64,000 bases of DNA. Source: Podospora pseudoanserina. Its lineage: Eukaryota > Ascomycota > Sordariomycetes > Sordariales > Podosporaceae. The DNA lies in NCBI RefSeq assembly GCF_035222485.1, contig NC_085920.1, positions 5,828,001 through 5,892,000 on the forward strand. The letters run 5' to 3'. Below are positions 31,923 through 42,279 of this stretch, piece by piece. Numbering within the stretch: position 1 is the stretch's first letter; every line of letters starts with the position of its first letter. The translations under genes and the position numbers were made by a program. The notes beneath the pieces were generated by a model, which worked only from the letters and a program-made list of their open reading frames with translations, was not told where the DNA came from and ran no database searches.

Positions 31923-33206
31923 CTACAGCTCCTCCTTCCCGCCTTGAGCGGCGTTCTTCTTCTTGCCCCCCTTATTATTCACCCTCCTCTGCTCGGTCAC
32001 CTTCTTAAGCAGCTCATGACTCCAATGCTCTTTGTCCTTCTTGTTTCCCTTGACCCACAACCTCGCATGCCAATCCCAGCACCTCTCCACAGGCTCTTTG
32101 CCTTCTTTGTGTCTCCCCTCGCAGACAACATCTGTTTGCTGTGTTCCAATGGGCCACTCACCGAGCGAGGCGCCCATGTCGCCATCAAGGAAGTTATCCA
32201 GAACCAAGATGGCTGCTTTCCTGGCCGCTGGCTCAAAGTCACCATTGTTTTGGTCCTGGAGGTTCATAATTTGAAGGATCTGCTCCATGCCGTTGTTGGA
32301 GAGGAAATGAGACCGGATTTTGGATGATTTCAACAGGCCAGAAATGGAGGAAATGCGAGCTTTGGATACCGCTGGGTCGGGTTGCCCAGAGGAGGGAATG
32401 AGCCGCCAGATCAGGGTGGAAAGCGGCTCGTCTGAGCAAGAAGAGGCAAGGAGTTTGGGCCAGTGAGTTTCGATTTCGGAGAGGGCTTTGGGGTTGTTTT
32501 GCGTGACTGATGACAAGGTAAGTGCGGCCACTCTGGCGCGAGAGAGAGTCTCGGGTGATGGAGAAGCGGTAAACAAGGCGGGGGTGTTGGCTAGGCAGAA
32601 GAGGTTGGCGATGGTGTCGTAGTCTTCTGCTATTTTGAGGCCGTAGTAGATGTCATGGGAGACGTCAGAGAGGCTTTCCAGAGCTGAGTCGATGTCCAGG
32701 CCCTTCTTAAGATAGGTCAGAGACTCGAAAAAGGCGGCCGCGTCGTTTCCAGCGTGAGGATTGCTTTTGGGTGGTTCCTTGATCTTGCCGTCTGGATCGT
32801 ATTTCGGGGCGTTTTTGGGAAGTTTTCTGGGCCTTTGTGCTGGTTCTGGTTCTGAATCAGGGGTGTCGACGGTGACTATGGAGGAGTCTACTGGAAGGCC
32901 GACTAGTGATGGGTCAACCTCCTCATCTGGGATGTTGATTTTGGCTTCCTTTTGGCCGGTGTTGATGTCGAGCCTGACGTGAAGACCTAAAGGAAGATCC
33001 TGATCGGGGTGAACGATCTGGAACTCGTGGGTTGGCTGGAATATTTTGGGATAGCATTCAGCTGGATCAGTTGTGTGGCATATGAGTTCCACCTCCGCAG
33101 TTGGCGACGTTGATGGCGGTTCCTCTGATGCTGTTGTGCCTAAAACCATGAGGCCTAAGAGGCTAAGAAGGCTGATGGGAAGCATCTTTAACCGGGTTTG
33201 AGCCAT
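31923..33206 (-). CDS. SIL1: ER nucleotide-exchange factor SIL1
   Basis: Intronless, 427 residues. A hydrophobic signal peptide (about MLPISLLSLLGLMVLG at 8-23) precedes ELICHTTDPAECYPKIFQPT and FQIVHPDQDLPLGLHVRLD, both typical of SIL1. An armadillo-like helical body follows (LTYLKKGLDIDSALESLSDV, then a motif-rich stretch to LLKSSKIRSHFLSNNGMEQI). The protein ends in KEEL, a plausible variant of the HDEL/KDEL retrieval signal. SIL1 releases ADP from the Hsp70 chaperone Kar2/BiP in the ER lumen. It is divergent from the complex I subunit gene, about 720 bp away. Confidence 0.9.
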   Translation of the reverse strand: MAQTRLKMLPISLLSLLGLMVLGTTASEEPPSTSPTAEVELICHTTDPAECYPKIFQPTHEFQIVHPDQDLPLGLHVRLDINTGQKEAKINIPDEEVDPSLVGLPVDSSIVTVDTPDSEPEPAQRPRKLPKNAPKYDPDGKIKEPPKSNPHAGNDAAAFFESLTYLKKGLDIDSALESLSDVSHDIYYGLKIAEDYDTIANLFCLANTPALFTASPSPETLSRARVAALTLSSVTQNNPKALSEIETHWPKLLASSCSDEPLSTLIWRLIPSSGQPDPAVSKARISSISGLLKSSKIRSHFLSNNGMEQILQIMNLQDQNNGDFEPAARKAAILVLDNFLDGDMGASLGEWPIGTQQTDVVCEGRHKEGKEPVERCWDWHARLWVKGNKKDKEHWSHELLKKVTEQRRVNNKGGKKKNAAQGGKEEL

Positions 33207-33930
33207 CTTGTTGAGTGTGACGCCCAGGCTGAGGGAAGGGCGCTTTAGTCAGCGGAGCTGGCTGAAGTGATGTAGATGGTGGTGAGTTGAAGCCGTCAAC
33301 TGATGAGATGAATCTAAATTCTTGAACAGACGCAAACTTGTCCTCTTATTGCAGGTCTCACACCTGCTCAAAGCCAAATGACTCAATTAGAAGGTAAAAG
33401 AAAGGACAGATTGGCTATTGTCTTCAACTTTGCCTCCTTGAAATACCTCCCCAAAAGGGGCAAAGCGAACACATTGTAATCGAGGGCTGGGTGTATACTT
33501 TACGGGGCAAATGCTGATTGGGTAGGCGCTTGCTGACACACCCCACCGTTGGCCGCAGCCTTCAGCCTTGCGGGAAGACCAACGCCACAAAAGAGAGCTC
33601 TGACATCAAAGTCACGTGCAGCTTTCGCAACCTGTGGATGCCAAGAGCGGGATGCATGCTTGGTGAACGCAAGGTCATTGGGAAATTGTCACTCACCAAC
33701 ATCTTTCCAAGCGACTCGATTGTTTGGAAACCCTATAGCTTCGATATTTGAGTTTCCGGGCTCGTCCAACTCCCGATTGCGGTTTTGACTTTTTTCCCGG
33801 GAGCAAAGCAAACAAGAGCGGGGCTGCGGAGGACCAAGGTGGGTCCCCTGAGCTCTACGGATCAAGAACCCAGCTCCACGCGCAAACCGACCGCCCGATC
33901 CCACAAGTGACGACGACGACAACCACCACC
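33207..33930. promoter_or_regulatory. Divergent promoter region SIL1 / complex I subunit
   Basis: No coding sequence supported; it must contain both start-proximal regions. Confidence 0.45.
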
Positions 33931-34896
33931 ATGTCGGCTATCAGACAGAGAGCGGCTCTGCTCGCCCGGCAAGCCCGGCCGCAGACTGTTCGCAACACCA
34001 GACGCTATGGCTCGAGCCACGGTCACGACCACCACCACGAGCACACGGTCGAGGAGAAGCTTGGAGTACGTTTACCCATGGCCAATTCGGTCATGATGTC
34101 GCTTGGGACCATCAGAAAGTAGAGGACATGTGTTACGAGCCGGCGCTGACTTGTTGGAATAGACTGGCTTCTATCTCTCGGCCGCTACCCTCGCTGGTAC
34201 CTGGGTTGTTTACAAGGCCTCTCGCCCCGGCACAGACGGCGAGCTGTCGACATTCAGCAGGTGGTTGAAGGAATGGGCGGACCTCCACCAGACTTGGGAG
34301 ACACGAAACGATCTGCTCGCTGCTGCTGTCGAGCAAGCCGCCGCAGACAGACATCTCCTTCTCAACGCCCCGCGCAACAGAACCCACGATTTGAGATTTC
34401 CCGAGTACGTTTTGGACTTTCCTATCCCTACAGTATGAAGAGGTCTTGAGAGAGCAGCGTTCTGCCTTGCTGGAGCACCGTTGCATATTTCGAGGACAGT
34501 TACTCGCGCAACTGGCGTCTGAACTGGATATTGCAAGGAGACCCTCTTGGGCAGCTCCTGTCTTGGCAAGGAGGCCTCAATTGGGTCTAATTGCTGGTTG
34601 TCCAAACCCTCAACTGAGGCTTCTTGTGCTCAACCAGGCCGAGATAGCCGGGCGGGCAGTCGTTCTCCCAATGCCTGAGCCCATGAGACAGGCGTTGTGC
34701 TCTCAAGCCCTTAGACTGCTATTGGTGCACTGCATGCATACTGACACGTGACAGGGTCTTCAACACCGGTTCCCCCTTTAACGTTCCGGCTGGACACTAC
34801 GTGAACATTGACAAGGTGGTTGCCCATTACCAGCAGCAGCATCTCAAGGAGGAGGAGCGCAAGGCCAAGAAGCTTGCGGCGGCCGCCCAGCAGTAG
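33931..34896 (+). CDS. Mitochondrial complex I accessory subunit, N. crassa 17.8 kDa-like
   Basis: Three exons: 33931-34065, 34163-34404 and 34755-34896. The product is 172 residues. The N-terminus (MSAIRQRAALLARQARPQTV) is a good mitochondrial presequence, followed by a His-rich patch (SSHGHDHHHEHTVEEKLG). A membrane helix (TGFYLSAATLAGTWVVYKA) follows, then WLKEWADLHQTWETRNDLLA, and finally VFNTGSPFNVPAGHYVNIDK with a Lys/Ala-rich tail. From memory this matches the fungal 17.8 kDa NADH:ubiquinone oxidoreductase accessory subunit. The general layout (matrix presequence, one helix, hydrophilic tail) fits, but the identity needs a search. The second intron is 350 nt, several times longer than its neighbours, and both ends are supported by frame (GTACGT ... 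GACAG). Confidence 0.72.
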
Positions 34897-35306
34897 CTAC
34901 TTCGTTTGAAGAAGGTCCTACATCGTTATTTCCTCGCGCGTTCATCATACCAAGATACATTACCCACTTTGGGATGTTGTGGCACATGTACATAGGTAGA
35001 ATCCGAGCGGCATTGGTCAACCACAACACAACGTCGCTTCCTTAACCTTTTCTCGATACACCACCGTGTTCCTTCTTCCTTCTGCCACTCCGTTGCTTCT
35101 TCACTTGCACAAGCGCTCCTTCTTTTGACAGAGTCGTGTACCATCATCTCTCTCACGGGCCGTTGGGGTTTTCTGTTTCGCTGCCTACGCGCGAAGCTCA
35201 AGCACATGCACACATTACCGATAACATTTTCCACTCAGCCATTGGAACTGGCACCCTTTTTGGACGACAACTTTCTTAGCTGACATTACTTTTGTACCCT
35301 ATCACC
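34897..35306. other. Intergenic upstream of the SET gene
   Basis: 3' region of the complex I subunit gene and SET gene promoter; no gene seen. Confidence 0.4.
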
Positions 35307-36689
35307 ATGGGGTCGGTTGCCACCAACGCAAGGGGCTCAATTGATGCCCGCAAATCAGCCAAGGCACGTCGTTTGTTCTTTCCCTCGCTCTATCTTCCCC
35401 CCCTTCCTTGAAACACCCCAGTTCACAAGACAACCGCCAATGCCAAGAACACAGTAGTGAATCCATTTTTTGGCCTTGCTAACACGCTTGCTATGGCTCC
35501 ATAGATCACAAAAGCTCAAGAGTCTCGTCCACCCAGTGACACACCCGCAATTTACGTCGACTTGATTGACCCGGACATTGGCTATGGCGTCTTCGCTGCC
35601 CGTGACTTCAGCAAGGGGGATTTCATCTTCCACGAGGCCCCTTTGATTGACCCAACAGACTTCTGCGAGCTACGTGAGTTGAACGATGAGCACCATGGAC
35701 CAGGGCAGATGCTAGATCTTGTCACTGCGTTGTCGTTGGCTGACGCCTCCCAAATGCGGTTTGCCTTCCCTAAACTGGCCGCGGAGCTTGGCAAGACATT
35801 GCCTACCTCCCAGGAACTTACAGGTGCCGATTTGAATCCACTTTTGGGGACAAGACTTGTACATGGACAACTGGCTTGGCCTCCAAATGAGTTGTGGGAG
35901 AAGTATGACAAGTATATCAAGCGCATCAGGGAAGGAGTTGTGGCTCGAGGCGGTGGCTCCAAGGCATCTGTCGAGGACAGAGTGAAGATCGCAGCCGACT
36001 TTTTCCGGAGTCATGCCTTCCAGGCCGAGATAGAGGGAAACCAGAACCCACATCCCGCGACGACGCGGCCTGCCACGATATATCTCCTGGCAAGTTTGGT
36101 CAACCATTCCTGTCAACCCCCCGGGGCCAGACGGGTACTCAAGAGGAGGACAGCAGCTGAGGATTCGCCCGTTGTTGCCCGAGAGGCCCCAGAGCTCCGC
36201 CTCGCAAACTTCCTCGCAAATTTGAAGAAGGAGAGTGAAAATGCAGACAACACGGCCAGCAGCAGCAAAAGTCCCAGCACCGGTGGCAAGGCGGGTACCA
36301 GTAACAACAATACTGCCATCGGCAGCGGCAGCAAAAACAATGCCGACGATCCAGACGCCATCACCCCAGCCCCCAGGACGGCACAAGGGTCCACTGGCAC
36401 CAAGGACTTCAGCGAACACTCTGACCCTGACGACGGCGAGGAAGAAGAAGACAATGCGTCGGGTTCGAATTCCCTCAACCAACGGCAGCGAGGACCCAAC
36501 TGCGAGTGGCGCATTGGCCCAGGGCAGCTCGCAAAGTTTGTACTACCGCATCACATTGCTGTGAAGGCTACGAGGGATATCAAGGCTGGGGAGGAGCTCA
36601 CGTGGGACTATGGAAAGAAGAAGCAAGGGTTTTCTTGTCGTTGTGCGACGTGCCGTGCTGGGACGGGCAGGTCTTGCTGTTATTTGTGA
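35307..36689 (+). CDS. SET-domain protein with inserted disordered loop
   Basis: A short first exon from ATG 35307 (MGSVATNARGSIDARKSAK) and a main exon from about 35505 to 36689. The total is about 414 residues, depending on the junction. The SET core starts at IGYGVFAARDFSKGDFIFHE and later shows the signature LVNHSCQPPG. A ~130-residue Ser/Thr/Asn/acid-rich insertion comes next. The end of the domain is FVLPHHIAVKATRDIKAGEE, LTWDYG and a post-SET-like CRCATCRAGTGRSCC. SET proteins of this kind methylate lysines on histones or other proteins; the substrate is unknown. The first intron join is unclear. A phase-0 join to 35505 needs a GC donor at 35364 (AAG|GCACGT), while GT donors at 35368 or 35371 need an acceptor further in. 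Confidence 0.8.
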
Positions 36690-37852
36690 ATAGCAAATGG
36701 CAAAAAATTTGGTCGTTGGGTCAGAGGGGTGTGCTTTTGGTGGAAGATGAGGAATGCGGATCAGACGCATTTCAACCTGTGAGGTAGTCTATGGCGTGAA
36801 GAAGACTGGGATCAGGGTTAAGCTGGTATTGTTCAAAATAGCGGATTTGTTGGGGTTGTGGTTCAGAGTTCCATGGCGGGGTTAGATAGAGTCACCAGGT
36901 TCTGGAGAGGATAATGCAAAGCGTTTGATATTGGTAGTTGGCTCTGGAAGAGTTGGAAGGGATATAATATGTTGACAGCACTGAATATCAGCGATTTCAC
37001 ACTCGTGAATTGTTCTGGACGGGTCGTGGCCAGTTTCAGGGGCGATGGCTGTTTCTGATTGCGGGGGAGCTATCTACCATGTTGTGGACGACAACTATTT
37101 GCTGGTATTAACCTTGAAAAAGACAAGATCCACGGGAAGTGGATGTGGTTAGACTAGATCTTTCGGAAGAGAGTTGATCATTGATGCTTTGATATGATTG
37201 AAAGCTTGCTATCAAATTCCATCATTCCAAAGGGAGGGGAGTTCACCATCTCTCCTGAAGGTCAATCTTGGATAATGATTCGGCATGTTTGTACACAGGG
37301 CACAAGTCATGTACCTCGAGGGAGAGCCAAGAGGGCAGTCAAAATGGTGTAGATCAGAGGAGCTAGCAGAACCATCCCCTATCTTCTGGGCCCTTTGACA
37401 ACAAGAATAGCAGTCTAGGTGACTTAAGGCGACAAGGAAGACGTTCGTTGCGCTCGTGTTAGCAAAACGCATCAAGAAGGCAAACAGAGCCGGGATACAA
37501 TACACACAAATGCTGGCATCATGAATTGCTCGAATCAGGAATGTGTTATTGGTCTAATTTCAGACTGATAACTACGGCCTAGACGTCTGTCCCTTTTTTG
37601 TTGGCATGAATCATCATGAAGAGGTCCCTCCAGGAGCTCTCTGTTCATCACTTCAGAGTGCACCATCAAGCGTTGTGCGTTTGTTGTTGTCGGAACCAGC
37701 ACTCGAATTGCTCTTTTGTGTACTATCTTTTCCCTAAAACCAAGATAGCCCAGGCACCGCACGCATAGCGCATCATGCCCGTAAGCAGATCGTTGTCCCG
37801 TTTCGCCGAACCCATGAGAGACTGAATGCAAGAACCACCAATATCCCAGCCC
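36690..37852. other. Convergent intergenic region (SET / uS19), 1.16 kb
   Basis: 3' flanks of converging genes. No gene supported; a minus-strand frame at 37,212-37,505 lacks features. Confidence 0.45.
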
Positions 37853-38686
37853 TTACTTGAGGGGAATGAAACGAGAAGAGTGGGTAGCACCGATACCTGG
37901 TCTACCGTGCTTGACGGGCTTGCTAGGGGGGGGTCAGCCATTTGACTCTTGCAGATACCAAGTCGGAGGGGCGAGCCTTACTATGAGATAGAGAACTCGC
38001 CAAGGTAGTGGCCAACCATCTCAGGCTTGATCTCCACCTGGTTGAACTCCTTGCCGGAGTAGATACCGACGACGCTGCCGATCATCTCGGGAACGACAAT
38101 CATGTCACGGAGGTGAGTCTTGACGAGATCGGGCTTCTCGTTGGGCTTAGCCTCCTGCTTGGCCTTGCGGAGCTTCTTGATGAGGCCCATGGGGCGGCGC
38201 TTAAGACCACGGTTGATCTTTCTGCGGGCACGAGCGTGGACGACATCGCGGAGCTCGTCGGAGGTCAGGTCAAGGAGACTGTTGCAGATAGCAGGTCAGC
38301 GCTTTGTTCTGGCCCATCAAATATAACCATCCCTCAATTTCCCAAGCATTCGCCATCATATGCTCATTTCCCCATTCCCAAAACATCGTCCTTCTCATTT
38401 GAGCATTGTCGGATTTTGTCGTGGGGTAGTGTGGGCGAAAAAGTAATCGGATCAAGGGCACCTACGCATCGAGATCGACACCGCGGTAAGAGAACTTGCG
38501 GAAGGTTCTCTTCTTCTTGAGCTCAGCGGCCTCCTCGGCGTTCTGTTGCATGTCATGTCAGCCATCGTTCCCTCCCACATGAAGCAGTCGCCATCGTCGT
38601 TTTTTTGAAGAGCCCGTTAAGGATATGGCGTCGTCCATCAATCAACAGCGACAGAGAGAGGTTGGACATACGTATTCGTCAGCCAT
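37853..38686 (-). CDS. RPS15: 40S ribosomal protein uS19 (S15)
   Basis: Four exons: 38686-38672, 38542-38466, 38278-37982 and 37922-37853. The product is 152 residues. Joined motifs are [80 protein letters not shown] and [18 protein letters not shown], all diagnostic of eukaryotic S15/uS19. The protein sits in the head of the small subunit and contacts the decoding centre. Introns 1 and 2 (129 and 187 nt) are longer than usual here; intron 3 is 59 nt. All donors are GTATGT, GTAGGT or GTAAGG. Codon use is C-ending, as in the P2 gene. Confidence 0.97.
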
Positions 38687-39241
38687 GTTGTCGGTTGTCG
38701 AGTGATCACGATCTCGCTCGGTTCGATAGTGCTGGTATCGAAGAGCGAAATTCAGACAGTCGCGATTCTGGAGGTGGATTTGACTTGGGTGAGCGCAGTA
38801 GGCCTTGGTGAGTGGTCAGCGCTGGTTCTTTCGGACCCACTCACAAAATTCGTAGGGCTCAGTGCCCTCACAAGCCCCGCGTTCGGTTGGTCGGTGGCTG
38901 CGCTGCTCTTGTGGCTCGTGCTGTGGCTGATGGGGCCTCAATTCTTCCCGCCCCCACCTGCAGCACTTCCACTCAGTTCACTGCCAAACGCGTTCGTCGC
39001 GACTCTCGCAGTATCCGTACGTCATATTAGGTTTTGGGATTCCCTTCCAAGTGGTCATGCTTTCGACATTTATTTTCTCCAACTCTCTTTCAAAACCTCA
39101 CAGCAATTTCACGACCATGGGCTTGCTTCTTTCAAAGACCATGATTTTCTCTCGAATTAGAGCTCTTACACCAAGTTCGAGTTGATAGGATTGTATTTTG
39201 CAACTTTCACATCAACAGCCTAGCTTCGACCAAGCCGCTCT
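38687..39241. other. Intergenic: RPS15 promoter / GH53 3' end
   Basis: No gene seen. A G+C-rich block at 38,860-38,990 lies upstream of RPS15. Confidence 0.4.
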
Positions 39242-40372
39242 CTAGATGCGCTGGAAAACAGAAATACTAGAGCGCGCCCTTCCACCCCACGCAAACATGG
39301 TGTTCTCTGGACAAGACGATCCCAAGGCGGCATTGTTCAACCAAGCTGGCTCCCAGTAGAACAATCCATTGCCCCGATTGACGGACCGAACAACGTCTGC
39401 CACCTTTGTCACATACTGCACCTGCCCAGCCTCGGAAAACGGAATGCTTCGGACATCGGCGGGGAACTGATATCTTGGATTCGGGCACTGAACAGGCCAG
39501 TTGGTCTCGACGACCTGAATCTCCTTGCCCCAAGTGTTGGCCATGTTGGTCAAACTGGTCTTGAGCGCGCTGAGTGAAGCCGCCTCGGAGTAGAATGGAT
39601 AAAAAGACACTCCCATGATGTCGTAGTCCGATGCCTCAAAAGTTCCTTGTCTGAGGACGTTTGTGTACCAGTTGTTTTGAGTATTCCAGTTCCTGTGTTA
39701 ACCTTCATTAGCACATGTTTTCCCGTTCTAAAGCGAACAAAGAAAATCCTGGATCAAGGGTTCTTACCATCCATTGTCGAGATGGATCATGATCTTTGGC
39801 TTGGGGCTAAGCCTCGAGTCTTTGATACCCCAGGCGGCGCTACGCAGCAGGCGTGCGATGTTTCCCCAGTTGTTGGTTCTTCCTGTCGGCCACAGCAAGC
39901 CAGGTGTGATCTCATTGCCGATGGAGATGATGGTTGGCTGAATGCCGGCATCTTGGAATCTGTTGCAAGATTCCAGGGTGTAGTTGTACAGCTTCCAGGA
40001 AAGATTGTCGATGTCAGTCGGCCATCCGGAGGGGATACCCTGCTTGCCCGGGTCGGCCCAAGTGTCGCTGTAATGGAAGTCGATGTACACACCGAGCCCA
40101 ACAGCTTTCGCCCTTCTCGCAAGCTGGATGTTGTAATCCATGTTGTACTCGCCGTTGCTGGGGTTGACCCAGACACGCTGCCGAACAGTATTCACGCCAT
40201 TCTCAACCAGGATTCTTTCGAGGGGCTTGGTGTTGCCGTTGACATCCTTGAACGACATGCCGGCCCGCTCCTCAATAAGAAGAGAAGACCAGTCCACACC
40301 TTTGTAGGTGATGGCGGCGTTCACAGCTGGAAGCCCAGCCAAAAGCAAAGTTGACAACGATGGGAGAAGCAT
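39242..40372 (-). CDS. Secreted arabinogalactan endo-beta-1,4-galactanase, GH53
   Basis: Two exons: 40372-39768 and 39692-39242. The 75 nt intron has donor GTAAGA and a TTAACACAG end, giving 351 residues. A signal peptide (MLLPSLSTLLLAGLPAVNA) precedes AITYKGVDWSSLLIEERAG. GH53 landmarks are VNTVRQRVWVNP and GLGVYIDFHYSDTWADPGKQ. The acid/base glutamate is in IISIGNEITPG (E154), and the nucleophile glutamate is in EIQVVETNWP (E264). The C-terminal GLFYWEPAWLNN is also typical. GH53 enzymes cut beta-1,4-galactan side chains of pectin (type I arabinogalactan) outside the cell. No carbohydrate-binding module is attached. A TATAAAA lies about 80 bp upstream. Confidence 0.96.
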
Positions 40373-41038
40373 TGTGGATAACGGGATGTGAGGAGTTGCT
40401 GATCCGATCCAGGTACCTGGGCCTGGTCAACGCCATACGGGCATACCATGGTTTTATATGATCGACCAGGAAACAGCCACCCGGCCTAGGCATCAAAGCG
40501 ATCTCTCGTGATTGCTGGAAACCAGGTCCACATCCCGGATTTGTTACTCTAGAAGCCGTAAGCCAACGTTTTTGGCGGCATCGGAAGCCTTGGCAGACAT
40601 GATTTGCAAGCTTATGTCTTTGAAAGTGCGGAGGAGTGTGTGAGTTGCCTTTTCGGTTCAGCCTGGGTATCATGCCTACACAAAAAGGGCCGCCTCTGAA
40701 GCGAGTATGACAGACCCCACCAATCAATCTACATCAGACGGTACTCTCCCACACTGGCAGTTTCTCTTGGATGGGAAACAAGAGCCGTTTTGGAAACTAA
40801 CAGCAGCTGGCTTCCCAGTAGTAATTAAGCAAAACTACGGCTGCCCATCAAATGAAGGCCGGAGAATGGCGCGCTTGAATCTGGGGTTGAGTCTTGCCAC
40901 CAATCATGTCTAGGCTTCGGCTCGTGACGTTCCGGGCGTTACGGTCACATTAAGGACTCAAGGCCTGGTACTTGGCTAGGAAGTGGTTCTTTCTGACGTT
41001 ATTCCTACTCGGAAACTGACAGCACCTATAGCATCATA
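40373..41038. other. Intergenic: GH53 promoter / MDR gene 3' end
   Basis: Contains a TATA box for the GH53 gene and one GCGGAG word (40,627-40,632) that fits the CreA consensus SYGGRG. No gene seen. Confidence 0.5.
40452..40458 (-). promoter_or_regulatory. TATA box (TATAAAA) of the GH53 gene
   Basis: On the minus strand, reading toward the gene, TATAAAA lies about 80 bases before the ATG at 40372. That is a normal spacing for a fungal regulated promoter. Confidence 0.6.
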
Positions 41039-42279
41039 TCATTGCTCGTCCTCTGACACCTTCCATACAAGCCGTTCACCAGACGGGACCTGGTCCCTTA
41101 ATAGCTGAAGGGCATTCTGTGCCCTCTCCAGCAGTGTAGCACCTTCGACGATCCTGGTCCTGTTCGGTTGGATAGCGCCTTGAGCCAGCAAGGCAGGAAT
41201 GATCTCGGGCTGGAGTTTGTCTCGATAGAAGCCGTTCTGTTCAAGATATATCAGTCATCATTGTCACACTCTCCTTCCCGGTTCAAGATAACTCACCTCC
41301 TCGTAATTCAACGTCCTCACCCCCATGACCTCAACCCCTTCTTGCCACACCACCCCCTCCACATGCTTTTCATCCGCCGCAAACACCGGCCTCCTCCCCT
41401 CTGCAGCAGGAACCTCAATCACAGGCAACATAACCGCCACTTTACTCCCTCTCTCTGCGATCTTGCTCAGCGGCTTCAAAGTCCCATCCCTAGACCCAAT
41501 ACAATCAACGAAATACGGGATCCTCGGCCCCGCCCCTTGCCCCCCTTCTCGGTCAAGATACCTCCCAATCTCCCCCACCACCCCAGAATTCCTATAATCA
41601 AAACATACCCTCGCCCCTAGCCTCCTCAACTCCCCATGATGCTTCCCGCTCGCAACAGCAATAACATGATCATACCCCCAATGCTTGAGCACCTGTATCA
41701 CATACAACCCAACCGAACTGCCCCCTCCCCACACCAGCACCTTTTTCCCCTCCCCACCTTTAAACCCCCTCGGCTTCGGCCAAGGCAGCCGTATCCCCAA
41801 ATCGGCACTCAGACAATGAAAAGCCGTAACCAGATTCGCAGGCACCGTAACCGCCTCCCTCAACCCCCAGCCTACTATCCCTTGGGGTAGCTTGGAGATC
41901 TTGTGCACCGGGACTGTGACGTACGTCTGGAAGCCGGCCTCCCTCGGATTGCCGTCGGAGACGAACCCAAAAACTCTGTCGCCTTCTTTGAGGGTCTCGT
42001 GGAGCTCGTGGTTGATGTTCAGACCCGAGGAGGAGGAGAGGCTGGGGCTGAGCCAGAGGGTGACGATTGTACCTGCGAAGGCGGTGCCGAGGTGGAAGGG
42101 GAAGGAGGGGATGGCGAGGTTGCCTGCGGCGCGGTGAAGGTCGAGCGGGGTGGAGCAGGTCCAGGTTACTTTGATGAGGGCTTCGTTTGGGTTGGGGGCG
42201 TGGGTGGGGGTTTGGAGGAGGGTTGGGGGCGCAAAGGGGAGGGGAGGACGATGGAGGGGTGGGTTTTGGGGGCTGTCAT
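41039..42279 (-). CDS. MDR-type zinc-independent alcohol dehydrogenase / enoyl reductase, with a frame break near the start
   Basis: The main exon is 42279-41297 and the last exon 41236-41039, joined across a 60 nt intron (donor GTGAGT, acceptor AACAG). The MDR signature is clear: NEALIKVTWTCSTPLDLHRA, FPFHLGTAFAGTIV, GDRVFGFVSDG, the NAD(P)H loop VLVWGGGSSVGLYVIQVL, and the end GERLVWKVSEDEQ. These are typical of fungal quinone-oxidoreductase-like and trans-acting enoyl reductase-like proteins. The only credible start, MTAPKTHPSIVLPSPL at 42279, is in another frame. The two frames would meet if one base had been lost near 42,231-42,240, in a C/G-rich run. With that base, length would be 393 residues. 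It is either an assembly error or an inactive allele. No PKS gene lies next to it. Confidence 0.75.

Noticed and set aside
35712-36482. 256-residue minus-strand frame inside the SET gene
   Set aside because: Antisense to clear SET-domain codons and without motifs.
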